A stretch of DNA of 64,000 nt from positions 124,001 to 188,000 of the forward strand of contig NZ_AULU01000012.1 in NCBI RefSeq assembly GCF_000422445.1, given 5' to 3'. The notes beneath the pieces were generated by a model. That model was not told the origin of the DNA and ran no database searches. It saw nothing but the letters and a program-made list of their open reading frames with translations. The translations under genes were made by a program, and so were the position numbers. This DNA comes from Paenibacillus assamensis DSM 18201 (GTDB lineage: Bacteria; Bacillota; Bacilli; Paenibacillales; Paenibacillaceae). The number at the start of each line of letters is the position of its first letter. Position 1 is the stretch's first letter. Positions 44,167 through 53,330 of this stretch are shown one piece after another.

Positions 44167-44316
44167 ATGATCGCATATGGATGTCTTGCCATTCTTATCG
44201 TATACGCTGCTGTAATCAGCATAAAAGCTTACATGCAGCGCAAGCGAGTACCAACCTCAGAAGAAGTGGATGAAGTACTGCTAACGATACTAAACCGTGG
44301 ACGTGATACAAAATGA
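44167..44316 (+). CDS. 49-residue membrane peptide coupled to the zinc-ribbon gene
   Basis: A short ORF starting at ATG 44167 behind AGGAAAGGAA. The product begins MIAYGCLAILIVYAAVISIK, a single hydrophobic helix, followed by a basic turn (YMQRKRVPTSEE) and an acidic/helical tail (VDEVLLTILNRGRDTK). Its TGA overlaps the ATG of the next gene by 4 bp (ATGA), which argues that it is translated. I do not recognise a family. Its place, divergent from the vWA-tubulin-GTPase genes, suggests it belongs to the same system. Confidence 0.65.
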   Translation: MIAYGCLAILIVYAAVISIKAYMQRKRVPTSEEVDEVLLTILNRGRDTK

Positions 44317-45239
44317 ACCATAAACAACCAGTTCAGCTTAAGTCTTATAGTATAACGAGATACGGCTATCAAAAGTTAAGAGTTTGCAAACATTGTAAAA
44401 ATTTCACGATGCTATCGGAAGACGGCTGCCGTTACTGTGACAAAAACAAGCTTGTTTCACTAGATGAGCATGCCTCTTCCCTTGTTCGTCATTCGCATAT
44501 AAAAGTGCTATTGATCGCTCTATTGATCGCGGTCGCTGCCGTACTATTCGGCGACTCGACAGAACAACGACTCATTTGCGGTACGATAGGGCTCATAGTC
44601 ATCGTCGTTCTATGGAGAGTCCAAGCTATGCTGCGGCCGCAAGCGGTGTCTAGGCAACTGCTAGAACTGATCAAGCAGGAACAGCAAGTAATCGTGAATG
44701 GTGTGTTCCGCGATTGGGAAGCAGCCATTGAGAACTGGAACAAGGACAAGCCGTTAACGTACGCAATGCTTCGCGAGATTGCAACATTGATGCACAATGA
44801 TACGATTCGGATGCAGCAGTTGCATATGCTTGATTCATTTATTTTGCGAAAAGACATGGATCTCGAATTGGACCCTCTCTTGTTAAGGCACTTCGAACCG
44901 CTGCTTGCCAATTACATCGGTGAAGTGGCTAAGCTGAAGCGAGAATTGATCCGTGATCGAACGCTTCGCTATGTGCTGCGTCATGAACATTCCATCCTTC
45001 GTCTTGAGTCAGGGCTTGCGATTATGACGGCGGTCGTCGGTGCATCCCTTCGGACGAAGCATTACGTTGCATCGTATGCACCGCTCGTGCGGCGCTACGC
45101 TTTCAGTCTGCCAAAGGATCGTTTCCTGCGGCTGTATCGCATGCTAGCAGAGTACCCAGATCACGATTGGGGTGGGTTGCAGGATGAAGTCTACCGCATC
45201 TATCAAGAAAAATACCGCTGGGATGCGGACTTTCACTGA
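44313..45239 (+). CDS. Zinc-ribbon membrane protein of unknown function (divergent arm of cluster)
   Basis: A 308-residue protein. An N-terminal zinc ribbon (CKHCKNF at about 25-31 and CRYCDKN at about 39-45) is followed by two membrane helices (about 63-79 and 88-104) and a cytosolic helical domain (about 110-308) rich in Leu/Arg (LELIKQEQQVIVNGVF, LKRELIRDRTLRYVLRH). The zinc-ribbon plus two-helix design matches many small bacterial membrane adaptors. It is translationally coupled to the 49-residue peptide gene. I infer a link to the GTPase cluster from position and the shared use of a zinc ribbon; the function is unknown. Confidence 0.7.
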   Translation: MNHKQPVQLKSYSITRYGYQKLRVCKHCKNFTMLSEDGCRYCDKNKLVSLDEHASSLVRHSHIKVLLIALLIAVAAVLFGDSTEQRLICGTIGLIVIVVLWRVQAMLRPQAVSRQLLELIKQEQQVIVNGVFRDWEAAIENWNKDKPLTYAMLREIATLMHNDTIRMQQLHMLDSFILRKDMDLELDPLLLRHFEPLLANYIGEVAKLKRELIRDRTLRYVLRHEHSILRLESGLAIMTAVVGASLRTKHYVASYAPLVRRYAFSLPKDRFLRLYRMLAEYPDHDWGGLQDEVYRIYQEKYRWDADFH

Positions 45240-45412
45240 CGATTACTAGTTGCGATGAGTGGCAATAACGCCAAGAAGCGACCTGCAACAAACCTGCTGG
45301 GTTATATGACGCAAGTCGGTTGTGTAACACCTTCAAATCGTCGTTGGAATATCTCGACTGTTGTCGAATTGATGCATGTAAAAAGAGTATAAGACGATAA
45401 ATGAGTTCACGA

Positions 45413-45467
45413 AAAAGACCTTCCTTAACACCTTCATTTTGATGATGGTAGGGGAGGTCTTTTTACA
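45413..45467. terminator. Terminator after the zinc-ribbon membrane protein gene
   Basis: AAAAAGACCTTCC (from 45413) pairs with GGGGAGGTCTTTTT (to 45466), with a partly paired inner part. A/T runs on both sides let it work for the convergent MORN gene too. Confidence 0.83.
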
Positions 45468-45503
45468 TCGTTATGCAAATTTTCTCCATTTTACGTTCTA
45501 TGT

Positions 45504-46142
45504 TCAATACTGCCGCAAAATTTTAACCCGCTTGCCATTCTCGTATTTGCTGAACGTATGAACTTTTCCGTCTTGGTAGTGATACACTTCGCCATGCAGC
45601 TTGCCGTTTCGGTAGGTTCCATTAATAGCGATATTTCCTAGCGTGTCGTAGGTTATCCCTTTACCATGCAGCTGATTGTAACGGAAGTGGCCTGAATATC
45701 TCGTAGTACCATCAGGACGATACCATACCCCGGCGCCATGAAGTTGATTATCTCGGAAGGTGCCGGCGAGGATAAGATTATCCTGATCGTCATAAGCCTC
45801 TCCTTGGCCATTAGCAGCAAAGCTGACAATGTTTCCTTGGTAACGATATATTTGGTCGTTAAATGTAATGGTAAGATCAGTAGGGTTATCTTTATGGTTA
45901 CCTTGCTCTGGGTGATACCAAGCCTTCGTAATGGTTGCATCGAGTGCAGCGCGCTGCGCATCTGCAATGTGATAGAGCTTAAATGCGAACAGTATCGTAA
46001 ATAAGCCTGCCATGAAAATAGAGGTTAAGCCGGGGAAGTATGAGCGTCCTTTCTTGTAAGCCACGGTAGCTGTTGTGATGCCTAGTAAAATAAAAAAAAT
46101 GATCATGCCTAATAAAAACCAATCCATAAGATCGAATCGCAT
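45504..46142 (-). CDS. MORN-repeat membrane protein
   Basis: A 212-residue protein with two N-terminal membrane helices (about 7-27 and 36-56). A linker is followed by four or so MORN-type units (about 105-205): GQGEAYDDQDNLILAGTF, LHGAGVWYRPDGTTRYSGHF, LHGKGITYDTLGNIAINGTY and LHGEVYHYQDGK. MORN repeats often bind membranes or act as scaffolds. ATG 46142 has AGGGGG 6 bp upstream. It lies next to the divergent arm of the vWA-tubulin-GTPase cluster but on the other side of a terminator, so membership in the system is only possible. Confidence 0.8.
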   Translation of the reverse strand: MRFDLMDWFLLGMIIFFILLGITTATVAYKKGRSYFPGLTSIFMAGLFTILFAFKLYHIADAQRAALDATITKAWYHPEQGNHKDNPTDLTITFNDQIYRYQGNIVSFAANGQGEAYDDQDNLILAGTFRDNQLHGAGVWYRPDGTTRYSGHFRYNQLHGKGITYDTLGNIAINGTYRNGKLHGEVYHYQDGKVHTFSKYENGKRVKILRQY

Positions 46143-46500
46143 TATGCGCCCCCTGTTGTAGGTATAAATATGTGTATGTCATAAGGGATTGATAAAGTAG
46201 ATAGGTAACAGAATTGGGATATTACTATGGGATATAACTATATGTATATTGTTTGTACGTATTATCCTTATTGTACCAAATTTAGAAGGGTGGTGGAAGA
46301 ACAAAATAACGCCCCGCCCTTGGATGGGTTATTACTTATATCGTATATTTTCCTAGTACCTATAATAGCAGCGATATAAAAAAACAGGGGCTTGCGTCGG
46401 AGGTAGAATATCTCACTCCCGAAACAGCCCCTGTTGTGCTGAATCTCGCAGATGATACGAAATTACAGCATCCTATGTTCAGTCATCCTTTGTGAACAGC
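46143..46500. other. Intergenic region between MORN gene and odhB
   Basis: 358 bp with no supported ORF. It contains the odhB terminator (46378-46437). A short AT-rich stretch (46190-46370), which would hold the MORN promoter, shows no clear -35/-10 pair. Confidence 0.4.
46378..46437 (-). terminator. Terminator of the odhA-odhB operon
   Basis: On the minus strand AACAGGGGCTG pairs with CAAGCCCCTGTT, with an inner CGGGAG/CTCCG stem, followed by a run of seven T. It ends the 2-oxoglutarate dehydrogenase operon. Confidence 0.87.
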
Positions 46501-47790
46501 TTAGCCTTCCAACAACAAGGACTCTGGATCTTCTAGCAATTCTTTCACTTTCACAAGGAAGCTAACTGCTTCTGCGCCGTCTACGATACGGTGATCGTAG
46601 GAAAGGGCGATGTACATCATTGGGCGGTTCTCCATGCGCTCTTGATCGATAGCGATTGGACGCCATTGAATCTTATGCATGCCGAGAATGCCGACTTGTG
46701 GAGCATTCAAGATTGGCGTGGACAGCAAGGAACCAAATACGCCGCCGTTTGTAATGGTGAACGTACCGCCTTGCAAGTCAGACAACGCAAGAGAATTCGT
46801 GCGTGCTTTGCCTGCAAGATCAATGATCGTTTTCTCGATGCCAGCGAAGCCAAGACGATCTGCATCGCGTACAACGGGTACGACAAGACCTTCCTTCGCG
46901 GATACCGCGATACCGATGTCGTAGTATTTCTTCACGAGCAGCTCGTCACCGTCGATTTCAGCATTCAACAATGGGAATGCTTTCAATGCGCCGATAACTG
47001 CTTTTGTGAAGAAGGACATGAAGCCAAGATTGACTTCGTTCTTCTCTTTGAAAGAATCTTTGCGGCGCTTACGAACGTCCATAATCGCAGTCATATCAAC
47101 TTCGTTGAACGTTGTCAGCATCGCAGCTGTTTGTTGCGCTTCAACAAGACGCTTCGCGATCGTTTGACGACGGCGGGACATCTTCGTGCGTTCAACAGGC
47201 TTGCCGTTCTCAGCATCAGCTGCACCCAATTGCGGAGCTGGAGCTGCGGCAGGACGTGCAGCAGGAGCCGGTGTCGCAGCAGCAGGTGCTGCGCTTCCGT
47301 TGCGGCCTTGTGCTTGCACATCGTCTGTTGTAATGCGGCCGATTGGATCGCGTGTTTGCACTTGAGCCAAGTCGATGCCATGCTCGCGAGCAAGCTTGCG
47401 AGCAGATGGCGTTGCATGTACGCCGTCCGCGCTAGGCGCTGGAACTGCCACTGCCGGAGCAGGAGCTGTTGCTACTGCGGATGCCGCAGCAACTGGAGCT
47501 GGCGTTACAGCTTCAGGTTGGCTTGCAGCTTGTGCTGGAGCAGGTGCAGCAGCACCACCAGCGTTGATGATTGCGATGACGGAGCCAACGAGTACGTTGT
47601 CGCCCTCTTGAGCAAGAAGCTCACCAACAACACCATCTTCGTCCGAACTAATTTCCAAGTTAACTTTATCCGTTTCCAATTCAGCTACGATATCACCTTG
47701 TTTGATTGCTTGACCTTGTTGAACGTGCCATTTGTGCAGCGTTCCTTCTGTGATTGATTCTCCCAAATCAGGCACTCTTACTTCTGTCAC
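46501..47790 (-). CDS. odhB: Dihydrolipoyllysine succinyltransferase (E2 of 2-oxoglutarate dehydrogenase)
   Basis: A 429-residue E2 subunit that transfers the succinyl group to CoA in the TCA cycle. Order: lipoyl domain (about 1-78; lipoyl Lys42 in [12 protein letters not shown]), an Ala/Pro-rich linker, the peripheral-subunit-binding domain (about 125-165: [17 protein letters not shown]), a second Ala/Pro-rich linker and the catalytic core (about 195-429), with [12 protein letters not shown] carrying the active-site His and Asp. GTG 47790 is chosen because AAAGGAGG lies 8 bp before it; an in-frame ATG at 47811 overlaps that site. It is downstream of odhA by 37 bp. Confidence 0.95.
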   Translation of the reverse strand: MTEVRVPDLGESITEGTLHKWHVQQGQAIKQGDIVAELETDKVNLEISSDEDGVVGELLAQEGDNVLVGSVIAIINAGGAAAPAPAQAASQPEAVTPAPVAAASAVATAPAPAVAVPAPSADGVHATPSARKLAREHGIDLAQVQTRDPIGRITTDDVQAQGRNGSAAPAAATPAPAARPAAAPAPQLGAADAENGKPVERTKMSRRRQTIAKRLVEAQQTAAMLTTFNEVDMTAIMDVRKRRKDSFKEKNEVNLGFMSFFTKAVIGALKAFPLLNAEIDGDELLVKKYYDIGIAVSAKEGLVVPVVRDADRLGFAGIEKTIIDLAGKARTNSLALSDLQGGTFTITNGGVFGSLLSTPILNAPQVGILGMHKIQWRPIAIDQERMENRPMMYIALSYDHRIVDGAEAVSFLVKVKELLEDPESLLLEG

Positions 47791-47827
47791 GGTAGCTTCC
47801 TCCTTTAGCACGGTACATTCGGATTAT

Positions 47828-50689
47828 TTATTTCAAGTTCAACGCTTGTTCGATAATGTTGCGCTGCTCGTAGCTGTGCACATCTGCATAGCCGCTTGCA
47901 GGGCTGGAGCGCTCAGCGCGTCCGTTGTAAGTTACTTCTGCACCTTTAGGCATAATTGCGCGAAGGCGTGATTCCATAAACGTCCATGAACCCATGTTGC
48001 GAGGCTCTTCTTGTACCCACATGATCTCTTTGAGACCTTTCATACGGCCAATCACTTCAGCGATAGCTTCTGCTGGGAATGGATAAAGCTGCTCGACACG
48101 GATAATGTGCAGCCAGCTCCAGTCTTTGTCTGGATGGTTATCGAGTTCTGCTTGCAGCTCCAAAGTGATCTTACCGCTGCAGAGAACAAGGCGATTAACC
48201 TTAGCAGGCTTTTGACCTAGCAATGGTTCTTCAACGATAGCTTGGAACGAACCGTCAACAAGCTCAGCAGCTGGAGAAGCACTGCGCGGGTTGCGCAGCA
48301 AGCTCTTCGGTGCCATAACAACCAATGGACGTGCTAGGCGCGTACCGCCGATTGCTGCCTGATGGCGAAGCAAATGGTAGTACTGAGCTGCACTGGACAA
48401 GTTCGCTACCGTCCAGTTGTTGTCCGCTGATAGCTGCAAGAAGCGCTCCAAGCGTGCACTGGAATGCTCTGGTCCTTGGCCTTCATAGCCATGCGGCAGA
48501 AGCATAACCAAGTTGGAATACTGATGCCACTTCGCTTGGCCAGCCGAGATGAACTGATCGATGATGACCTGAGCCGTGTTGGCGAAGTCACCGTACTGTC
48601 CTTCCCAGATAACAAGCGTTTCTGGCGCGAATACATTGTAGCCGTATTCGAAGCCAAGTACAGAAGCTTCAGACAATGGGCTGTTATGGATTGCGAAAGA
48701 TGCTTTTGCTTCTGGCAAGTGGTGCAATGGGCAGTACGTATTGTTGTTCGTATGATCGTGCAGTACAAGATGGCGATGAGCGAACGTTCCGCGCTCGGAA
48801 TCTTGACCGCTAATTCGAATCGGTTGTCCTTCTGCAAGAATCGTAGCAAAAGCAAGTGCCTCCGCGTTAGCCCACTCTACCTTTTCACCTTCATCAAGTG
48901 AAGTTGCGCGGCGCTTCAAGATACGCTCAAGCTTCGGATACGGTTTAAAGTCTTCTGGAGTTTCCAGCAATCCGTTGTTAATCGACTTCAACTGCTCCAA
49001 TGTAACTGGCGCGCTCTTCGGATTAGGAATATGCGCTTTAGGAAGCTTGTCGATATGGGATTGATACTGGCCCTCAGCTGTATCGCGCATTTGATCATAA
49101 GCCTGCTGCAAGACAGCATCTACATCATCTTGCAATTGCTTAATGATTTCGTCCGTCATGATACCTTGAGCCTTCAATTGCTCTGCATATAAATGATAAA
49201 CGGTCGGGTGAGCGTGCACCTTCTCGTATGTTTTCGGCTGTGTTACGGTCGGATCATCCATCTCATTGTGACCATGGCGGCGGTAGCCGATTAGGTCGAT
49301 AAGGAAGTCCTTCTTAAATGTATCGCGATATTCGAACGCCATGCGTGCTGCAGCGATACAAGCTTCTGGATCATCAGCATTAACATGGATGATAGGAATC
49401 TCGTAGCCTTTCGCCAAGTCACTCGCATACAGCGTAGAACGGGAGTCTTCGCTCTCCGTTGTGAAACCGATGCGGTTGTTGACGATAAAGTGCAGTGTTC
49501 CTCCGTTTTGGTAACCGCGCAGATTATTGAAATTCAATGTCTCTGCTACGATACCTTCACCAGGGAATGCCGCATCTCCGTGCATGAGGATCGCAACGGC
49601 TTTCTCCGTATCTTGTACAGGGAAACCAGCGCTGCTTCTGTCTTCTTGAGCTGCACGTGCAAAGCCCTCAACAACAGGGTCTACGAATTCAAGGTGACTC
49701 GGATTGTTCGCTAAGTTGATCGTCGTCTTATGTTCATTCTCTTCGAAGTCGCGATCAGCACCCAAGTGATATTTTACGTCCCCAGTCCAGCCGTAGTTGA
49801 TACCTGTAGAGCCTTCGGAAGGGAACAGATCTTTATTCGGTGAATGATGGAACTCTGAGAAAATAGCGCCGTAAGGCTTGCCCAATACATGAGTAAGCAC
49901 GTTCAGACGTCCTCGGTGAGCCATACCCATTAAAATATGTTTAGCACCATCGCGCGCGAAGTCGCGTACAAGCTCATCAAGCATAGGTACGAGTGCATCA
50001 TTGCCTTCGATGGAGAATCGTTTTTGACCAACAAAAGTCTTATGCAAGAACTTCTCGAAATGTTCAACTTCCATCAAGCGACGAAGGAGTTGAATGCGAT
50101 CTTCGTTCGTCATGACAGGAGGAACTTGTTTGTGTTCTGCTTTGTCGCGAAGCCATTGCTTCTCGTTCACATCGTGCACATGTCCAAAGTCGTAAGCAAT
50201 CGAACGAGTGTAAGACTTCAACAAGTGCTGAATAGCATCCCATGCAGTGTTCACATCAGCAGGATGGTTATTCCATACGATGGAAGCAGGTAGAGCTTGC
50301 AGGCCTTCAACCGTTAAACCGTACGCTTCTGGTGAGAAGCGACGAGGGTCTGGTGTAGCATTGATGCCAAGTGGATCGATATTAGCTGCCAAATGACCGT
50401 ACGTACGAATATGTTCTGCAAGTTTAGCTGCATTGACTGCTTGCATGAGCGCTTCTCCGCTGCTCAATGCATAATGGATTGTAGAAGCAGTGCTGTTAAC
50501 GGATTGTGATGGATATTCCTCATTAGCAAAAGCAGGTGGTGGACCATACTGCTCAAACCATTCTTGGAATCGTGCATCAACCGCATCCGGGTTGTCTAGG
50601 TACTGCTCGTATTGCTCATGAATGTATCCAAGATTGGGACCGAAATATCGCTCCCACGCCCCGTTCTTGTGTGACACCCCAGCCGACAT
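47828..50689 (-). CDS. odhA: 2-oxoglutarate dehydrogenase E1 component
   Basis: A 953-residue thiamine-diphosphate-dependent E1 that decarboxylates 2-oxoglutarate. It begins MSAGVSHKNGAWERYFGPN (about 41 codons of upstream open frame to 50812 are excluded). ATG 50689 has AAGGAGGT 7 bp upstream. Family motifs: EQYEQYLDNPDAVDARFQEW, MGMAHRGRLNVLTHVLGKPY, ILMHGDAAFPGEGIVAETLN, DLIGYRRHGHNEMDDP and LLPHGYEGQGPEHSSARLER. It is the first gene of a two-gene operon with odhB. The E3 subunit is not present in the window. Confidence 0.96.
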   Translation of the reverse strand: MSAGVSHKNGAWERYFGPNLGYIHEQYEQYLDNPDAVDARFQEWFEQYGPPPAFANEEYPSQSVNSTASTIHYALSSGEALMQAVNAAKLAEHIRTYGHLAANIDPLGINATPDPRRFSPEAYGLTVEGLQALPASIVWNNHPADVNTAWDAIQHLLKSYTRSIAYDFGHVHDVNEKQWLRDKAEHKQVPPVMTNEDRIQLLRRLMEVEHFEKFLHKTFVGQKRFSIEGNDALVPMLDELVRDFARDGAKHILMGMAHRGRLNVLTHVLGKPYGAIFSEFHHSPNKDLFPSEGSTGINYGWTGDVKYHLGADRDFEENEHKTTINLANNPSHLEFVDPVVEGFARAAQEDRSSAGFPVQDTEKAVAILMHGDAAFPGEGIVAETLNFNNLRGYQNGGTLHFIVNNRIGFTTESEDSRSTLYASDLAKGYEIPIIHVNADDPEACIAAARMAFEYRDTFKKDFLIDLIGYRRHGHNEMDDPTVTQPKTYEKVHAHPTVYHLYAEQLKAQGIMTDEIIKQLQDDVDAVLQQAYDQMRDTAEGQYQSHIDKLPKAHIPNPKSAPVTLEQLKSINNGLLETPEDFKPYPKLERILKRRATSLDEGEKVEWANAEALAFATILAEGQPIRISGQDSERGTFAHRHLVLHDHTNNNTYCPLHHLPEAKASFAIHNSPLSEASVLGFEYGYNVFAPETLVIWEGQYGDFANTAQVIIDQFISAGQAKWHQYSNLVMLLPHGYEGQGPEHSSARLERFLQLSADNNWTVANLSSAAQYYHLLRHQAAIGGTRLARPLVVMAPKSLLRNPRSASPAAELVDGSFQAIVEEPLLGQKPAKVNRLVLCSGKITLELQAELDNHPDKDWSWLHIIRVEQLYPFPAEAIAEVIGRMKGLKEIMWVQEEPRNMGSWTFMESRLRAIMPKGAEVTYNGRAERSSPASGYADVHSYEQRNIIEQALNLK

Positions 50690-51213
50690 GGATAGGACCT
50701 CCTTAATGTTCTCGTACAGGTTGTTGGTGTAGTAGTTTCGTAATAATAAGAATAAGCCAATAAATGCGCTTTCAATAGAGAATACTGGAAACGTCTTCAT
50801 TATACTAAACAATTGACGGATTGAATAATAAAGAGCATTAAATTTTAGATACAGATTAAAGATGATAATTATATCAATAAGAGATAGATGGCTCTATAGC
50901 AAGGGAAAATGCTAATTTTATGCGCTAATTTGGATGGTAGCAAGATCATAGGAGGCGCTCTAGAGAGAGTTGAATGCGCGATTGGGAAGGGGAATATATT
51001 TTCGAAAAATAACATCCTATAAACGTGCTTCAGAAAACAACATGCCGCTGCACCTTGTAAGGAGGCAGCGGCATGAATAATTCGCTATGTGTGAAATGAA
51101 CAGTTTCTTTGCAAAGCTGCAAGGGCAGTGTTCAAAGTCAGTGACAATAATAGTTTACATTTTTGGATGTCATGCGAGTCGTCATAAAAGTTTTAATACG
51201 ACGAGTATTATGT
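50690..51213. other. Intergenic region upstream of odhA
   Basis: 524 bp without a supported ORF; it should hold the odh promoter. The part nearest the MFS gene carries a strong hairpin (51041-51075). Otherwise I see nothing definite. Confidence 0.4.
51041..51075 (-). terminator. Probable terminator of the DHA2 MFS gene
   Basis: CATGCCGCTGC (51041-51051) pairs perfectly with GCAGCGGCATG (51065-51075). On the minus strand it is followed by TTGTTTTC. It lies about 140 bp beyond the stop codon of the MFS gene. Confidence 0.6.
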
Positions 51214-52722
51214 TTATGCTGATGTAGAAGTAGCAGCTTCCTGCTCAAATGACTTTTGCTTGCGCGACGGCAGTCCCCACGATAGTGCTACCATACTGAA
51301 AGCAACGACAATTAAGATGATAAATATTACGTGGATGCTGCTTGCAAGACTATCTCGCAAGACGGAAATGACAGACTCACTCAGAGACATACTATCTTGT
51401 GTAGGCTGAATCATCGTATTCAGCATCGCAGGTGTGACATCACCCGCATTATCTGGATGGCTGCTAATCGTCTGTGCTGTTTGAACATTAAAATAACTGC
51501 CGATGAGCGATACGCCAATCGTTTGCCCAATATTACGGAACAGCACGTTCGTTCCGACTGAGGTTCCGATCATATCTGGGCTAACCGCAGATTGAACGAC
51601 AACGGTATGCAGCGTGACGGAAATGCCGAAGCCGATTCCGATAAAGGCTGTAATGACATACAGCCACCAATGGTTGCTGTCTATTTGCATAAACAGCAGG
51701 GTAAGGGCACTCAAAAATAAGAAGAGGCCTCCAATAATGGAAGAGGTGCGCATGCCTCGATTGATCATTAGTTTTCCACATAGGAAGGCGCCAAATGTCC
51801 ACGTGATAGACATAGGTGCAAGCGCCAAACCAGATAGTGTTGCATTAGAGCCGGCTACTCCTTGCATCCATAGTGGAACGTAAACGACGATGCCGATTAG
51901 CAACACATGAATAATGAAAGAAAGTACATTTGTTACGGCTACAGCGCGATTGCGGAATAGCTGCAAGGGCATAATCGGATCTTTCACCGTTGCTTCAATA
52001 CGGATGAAGGCGATAATAAACACGATAAATACAGCGAATAGAGCCAATACGCTAACAGATAGCCAATCTCCCGTTTCGCTGCCAACATGAACGCCGTACA
52101 ACAAAGCAGTAACGGCAATCGTGAAGGTGATCGCGCCAGCGAAATCGAGCGGCTGCTTGCTCGTATGCTTTTCTTCTTTTAGATAAATGGCAACGAGTAT
52201 CATGGCTACTACACCAAATGGGATGTTCATAAAGAAGATCCAGTGCCATGAGATCTGATCCACCATAAAGCCGCCTACGAGCGGTCCAGCAATACCTGCT
52301 GTTCCCCATACAGCACCGATATAGCCGAGAATTTTGGCACGCTGCTCATAGGGATATAAGTCAGCAATAATCGTATTGGTGACGGGCAGGATGGCCCCGG
52401 CTCCAAGTCCCTGAATGACGCGGAACCAGATCAGCTGCTCCATCGTTTGAGCGAAGCCGCATAAGGTCGATCCAATAAGGAAGAGCGCAATACCTGTAAG
52501 GAAAATAGCTTTGCGGCCCCATATATCAGACAGCTTTCCGTATATAGGTACGGACACAGAAGACACTAGCAGGTAGGCTGTAAATACCCAGCTCATCATA
52601 TGGAAGCCTTGCAAGTCGCCAGCAATTTTGGGCATGGCTGTACTGACGATGGTGCCCTCAATTGCCGCTAAGAAAGTGGCTACCATGAGGGAGGCCATTA
52701 TCATTGTGCGATTCATGTTCAA
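51214..52722 (-). CDS. MFS drug-efflux transporter, DHA2 (14-TM, EmrB/QacA) family
   Basis: A 502-residue multidrug efflux permease with about fourteen hydrophobic helices. It begins ASLMVATFLAAIEGTIVSTAMPKI, has the motif A-like loop YGKLSDIWGRKAIFL and the motif C region GYIGAVWGTAGIAGPLVGGF of DHA2 proteins. It exports cationic drugs or dyes by proton antiport. The start is TTG 52722 with AAGGA 7 bp upstream; ATG 52716 is an alternative. A TetR gene in the same direction about 1.26 kb upstream is a plausible regulator. Confidence 0.87.
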   Translation of the reverse strand: MNMNRTMIMASLMVATFLAAIEGTIVSTAMPKIAGDLQGFHMMSWVFTAYLLVSSVSVPIYGKLSDIWGRKAIFLTGIALFLIGSTLCGFAQTMEQLIWFRVIQGLGAGAILPVTNTIIADLYPYEQRAKILGYIGAVWGTAGIAGPLVGGFMVDQISWHWIFFMNIPFGVVAMILVAIYLKEEKHTSKQPLDFAGAITFTIAVTALLYGVHVGSETGDWLSVSVLALFAVFIVFIIAFIRIEATVKDPIMPLQLFRNRAVAVTNVLSFIIHVLLIGIVVYVPLWMQGVAGSNATLSGLALAPMSITWTFGAFLCGKLMINRGMRTSSIIGGLFLFLSALTLLFMQIDSNHWWLYVITAFIGIGFGISVTLHTVVVQSAVSPDMIGTSVGTNVLFRNIGQTIGVSLIGSYFNVQTAQTISSHPDNAGDVTPAMLNTMIQPTQDSMSLSESVISVLRDSLASSIHVIFIILIVVAFSMVALSWGLPSRKQKSFEQEAATSTSA

Positions 52723-52841
52723 GATTCAATCCTTTCTATCATTAATCCGTGGACGATAGGGAGTAGCTGTGGAGCATTGTGAGCAGCCTAAACATTTGAA
52801 CAGTTGAATGGCTGGATAACTAAATAACTGAATAACTGAAT

Positions 52842-52893
52842 AGCATACACAGCATATCAGAATGTACAGCATACACAGCATATCAGAATGTAC
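52842..52893. repeat. 26-bp direct tandem repeat (two exact copies)
   Basis: Unit starting AGCATACACAGCATATCAGA is present twice without mismatch (52842-52867 and 52868-52893) and a degenerate third begins at 52894. It is just upstream of the MFS gene. Confidence 0.85.
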
Positions 52894-53154
52894 AGTATAC
52901 AGAGCGTAATCAGCATGCAAAGTATATACAGCATCAACAGTATGAACGATGAAAAGGTATATACTCTACTACTCATGCAGCTATTTGGTATCGATAACAC
53001 GGGACAATCCTTGAAAAAGAAAGCAGTAGAGTTAGTTCAATTAAGCAGCTATAGCCTATAGCGCTTCATTTGAACTAGGCTGATACAGACAATCAGACAA
53101 CTCATACTAACGGACAAATCAGCTAGACGTGGAAAGCGCCTCATGAAGATGAAC

Positions 53155-53330
53155 GGCAAAAATGCAGTTATTTTACCTGTAATAAGCTTATTTGGATGAT
53201 TATTGGACAAAAATGCATTTATTTTTGCCTGTTTGCCTATTTAGTTGACTAATCGAGAAAAATAGATGCACATTTGTCCATATTTACGGTGAAATGACGT
53301 TTTCCGCTTTAAATAACTGCACTTTTGTCC
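53155..53330. repeat. Palindromic dispersed repeat, family 1, copy 2 (F-F-R-R)
   Basis: Forward units start at 53155 (GGCAAAAATGCAGTTATTTT) and 53205 (GGACAAAAATGCATTTATTT), 50 bp apart. Inverted units end at 53279 and 53330, 51 bp apart. Same unit, order and spacing as the copy at 34144-34321. Confidence 0.8.

Noticed and set aside
46591-47757. 388-codon plus-strand ORF
   Set aside because: It is the antisense shadow of odhB, whose protein is unmistakable; the shadow product is Cys/Arg-rich nonsense from the Ala/Pro linkers.
50690-50812. 41-codon N-terminal extension of odhA
   Set aside because: AAGGAGGT lies 7 bp before ATG 50689 and the known family start is MSxxxxxxWxxYxGPN-like; the extension is not needed.
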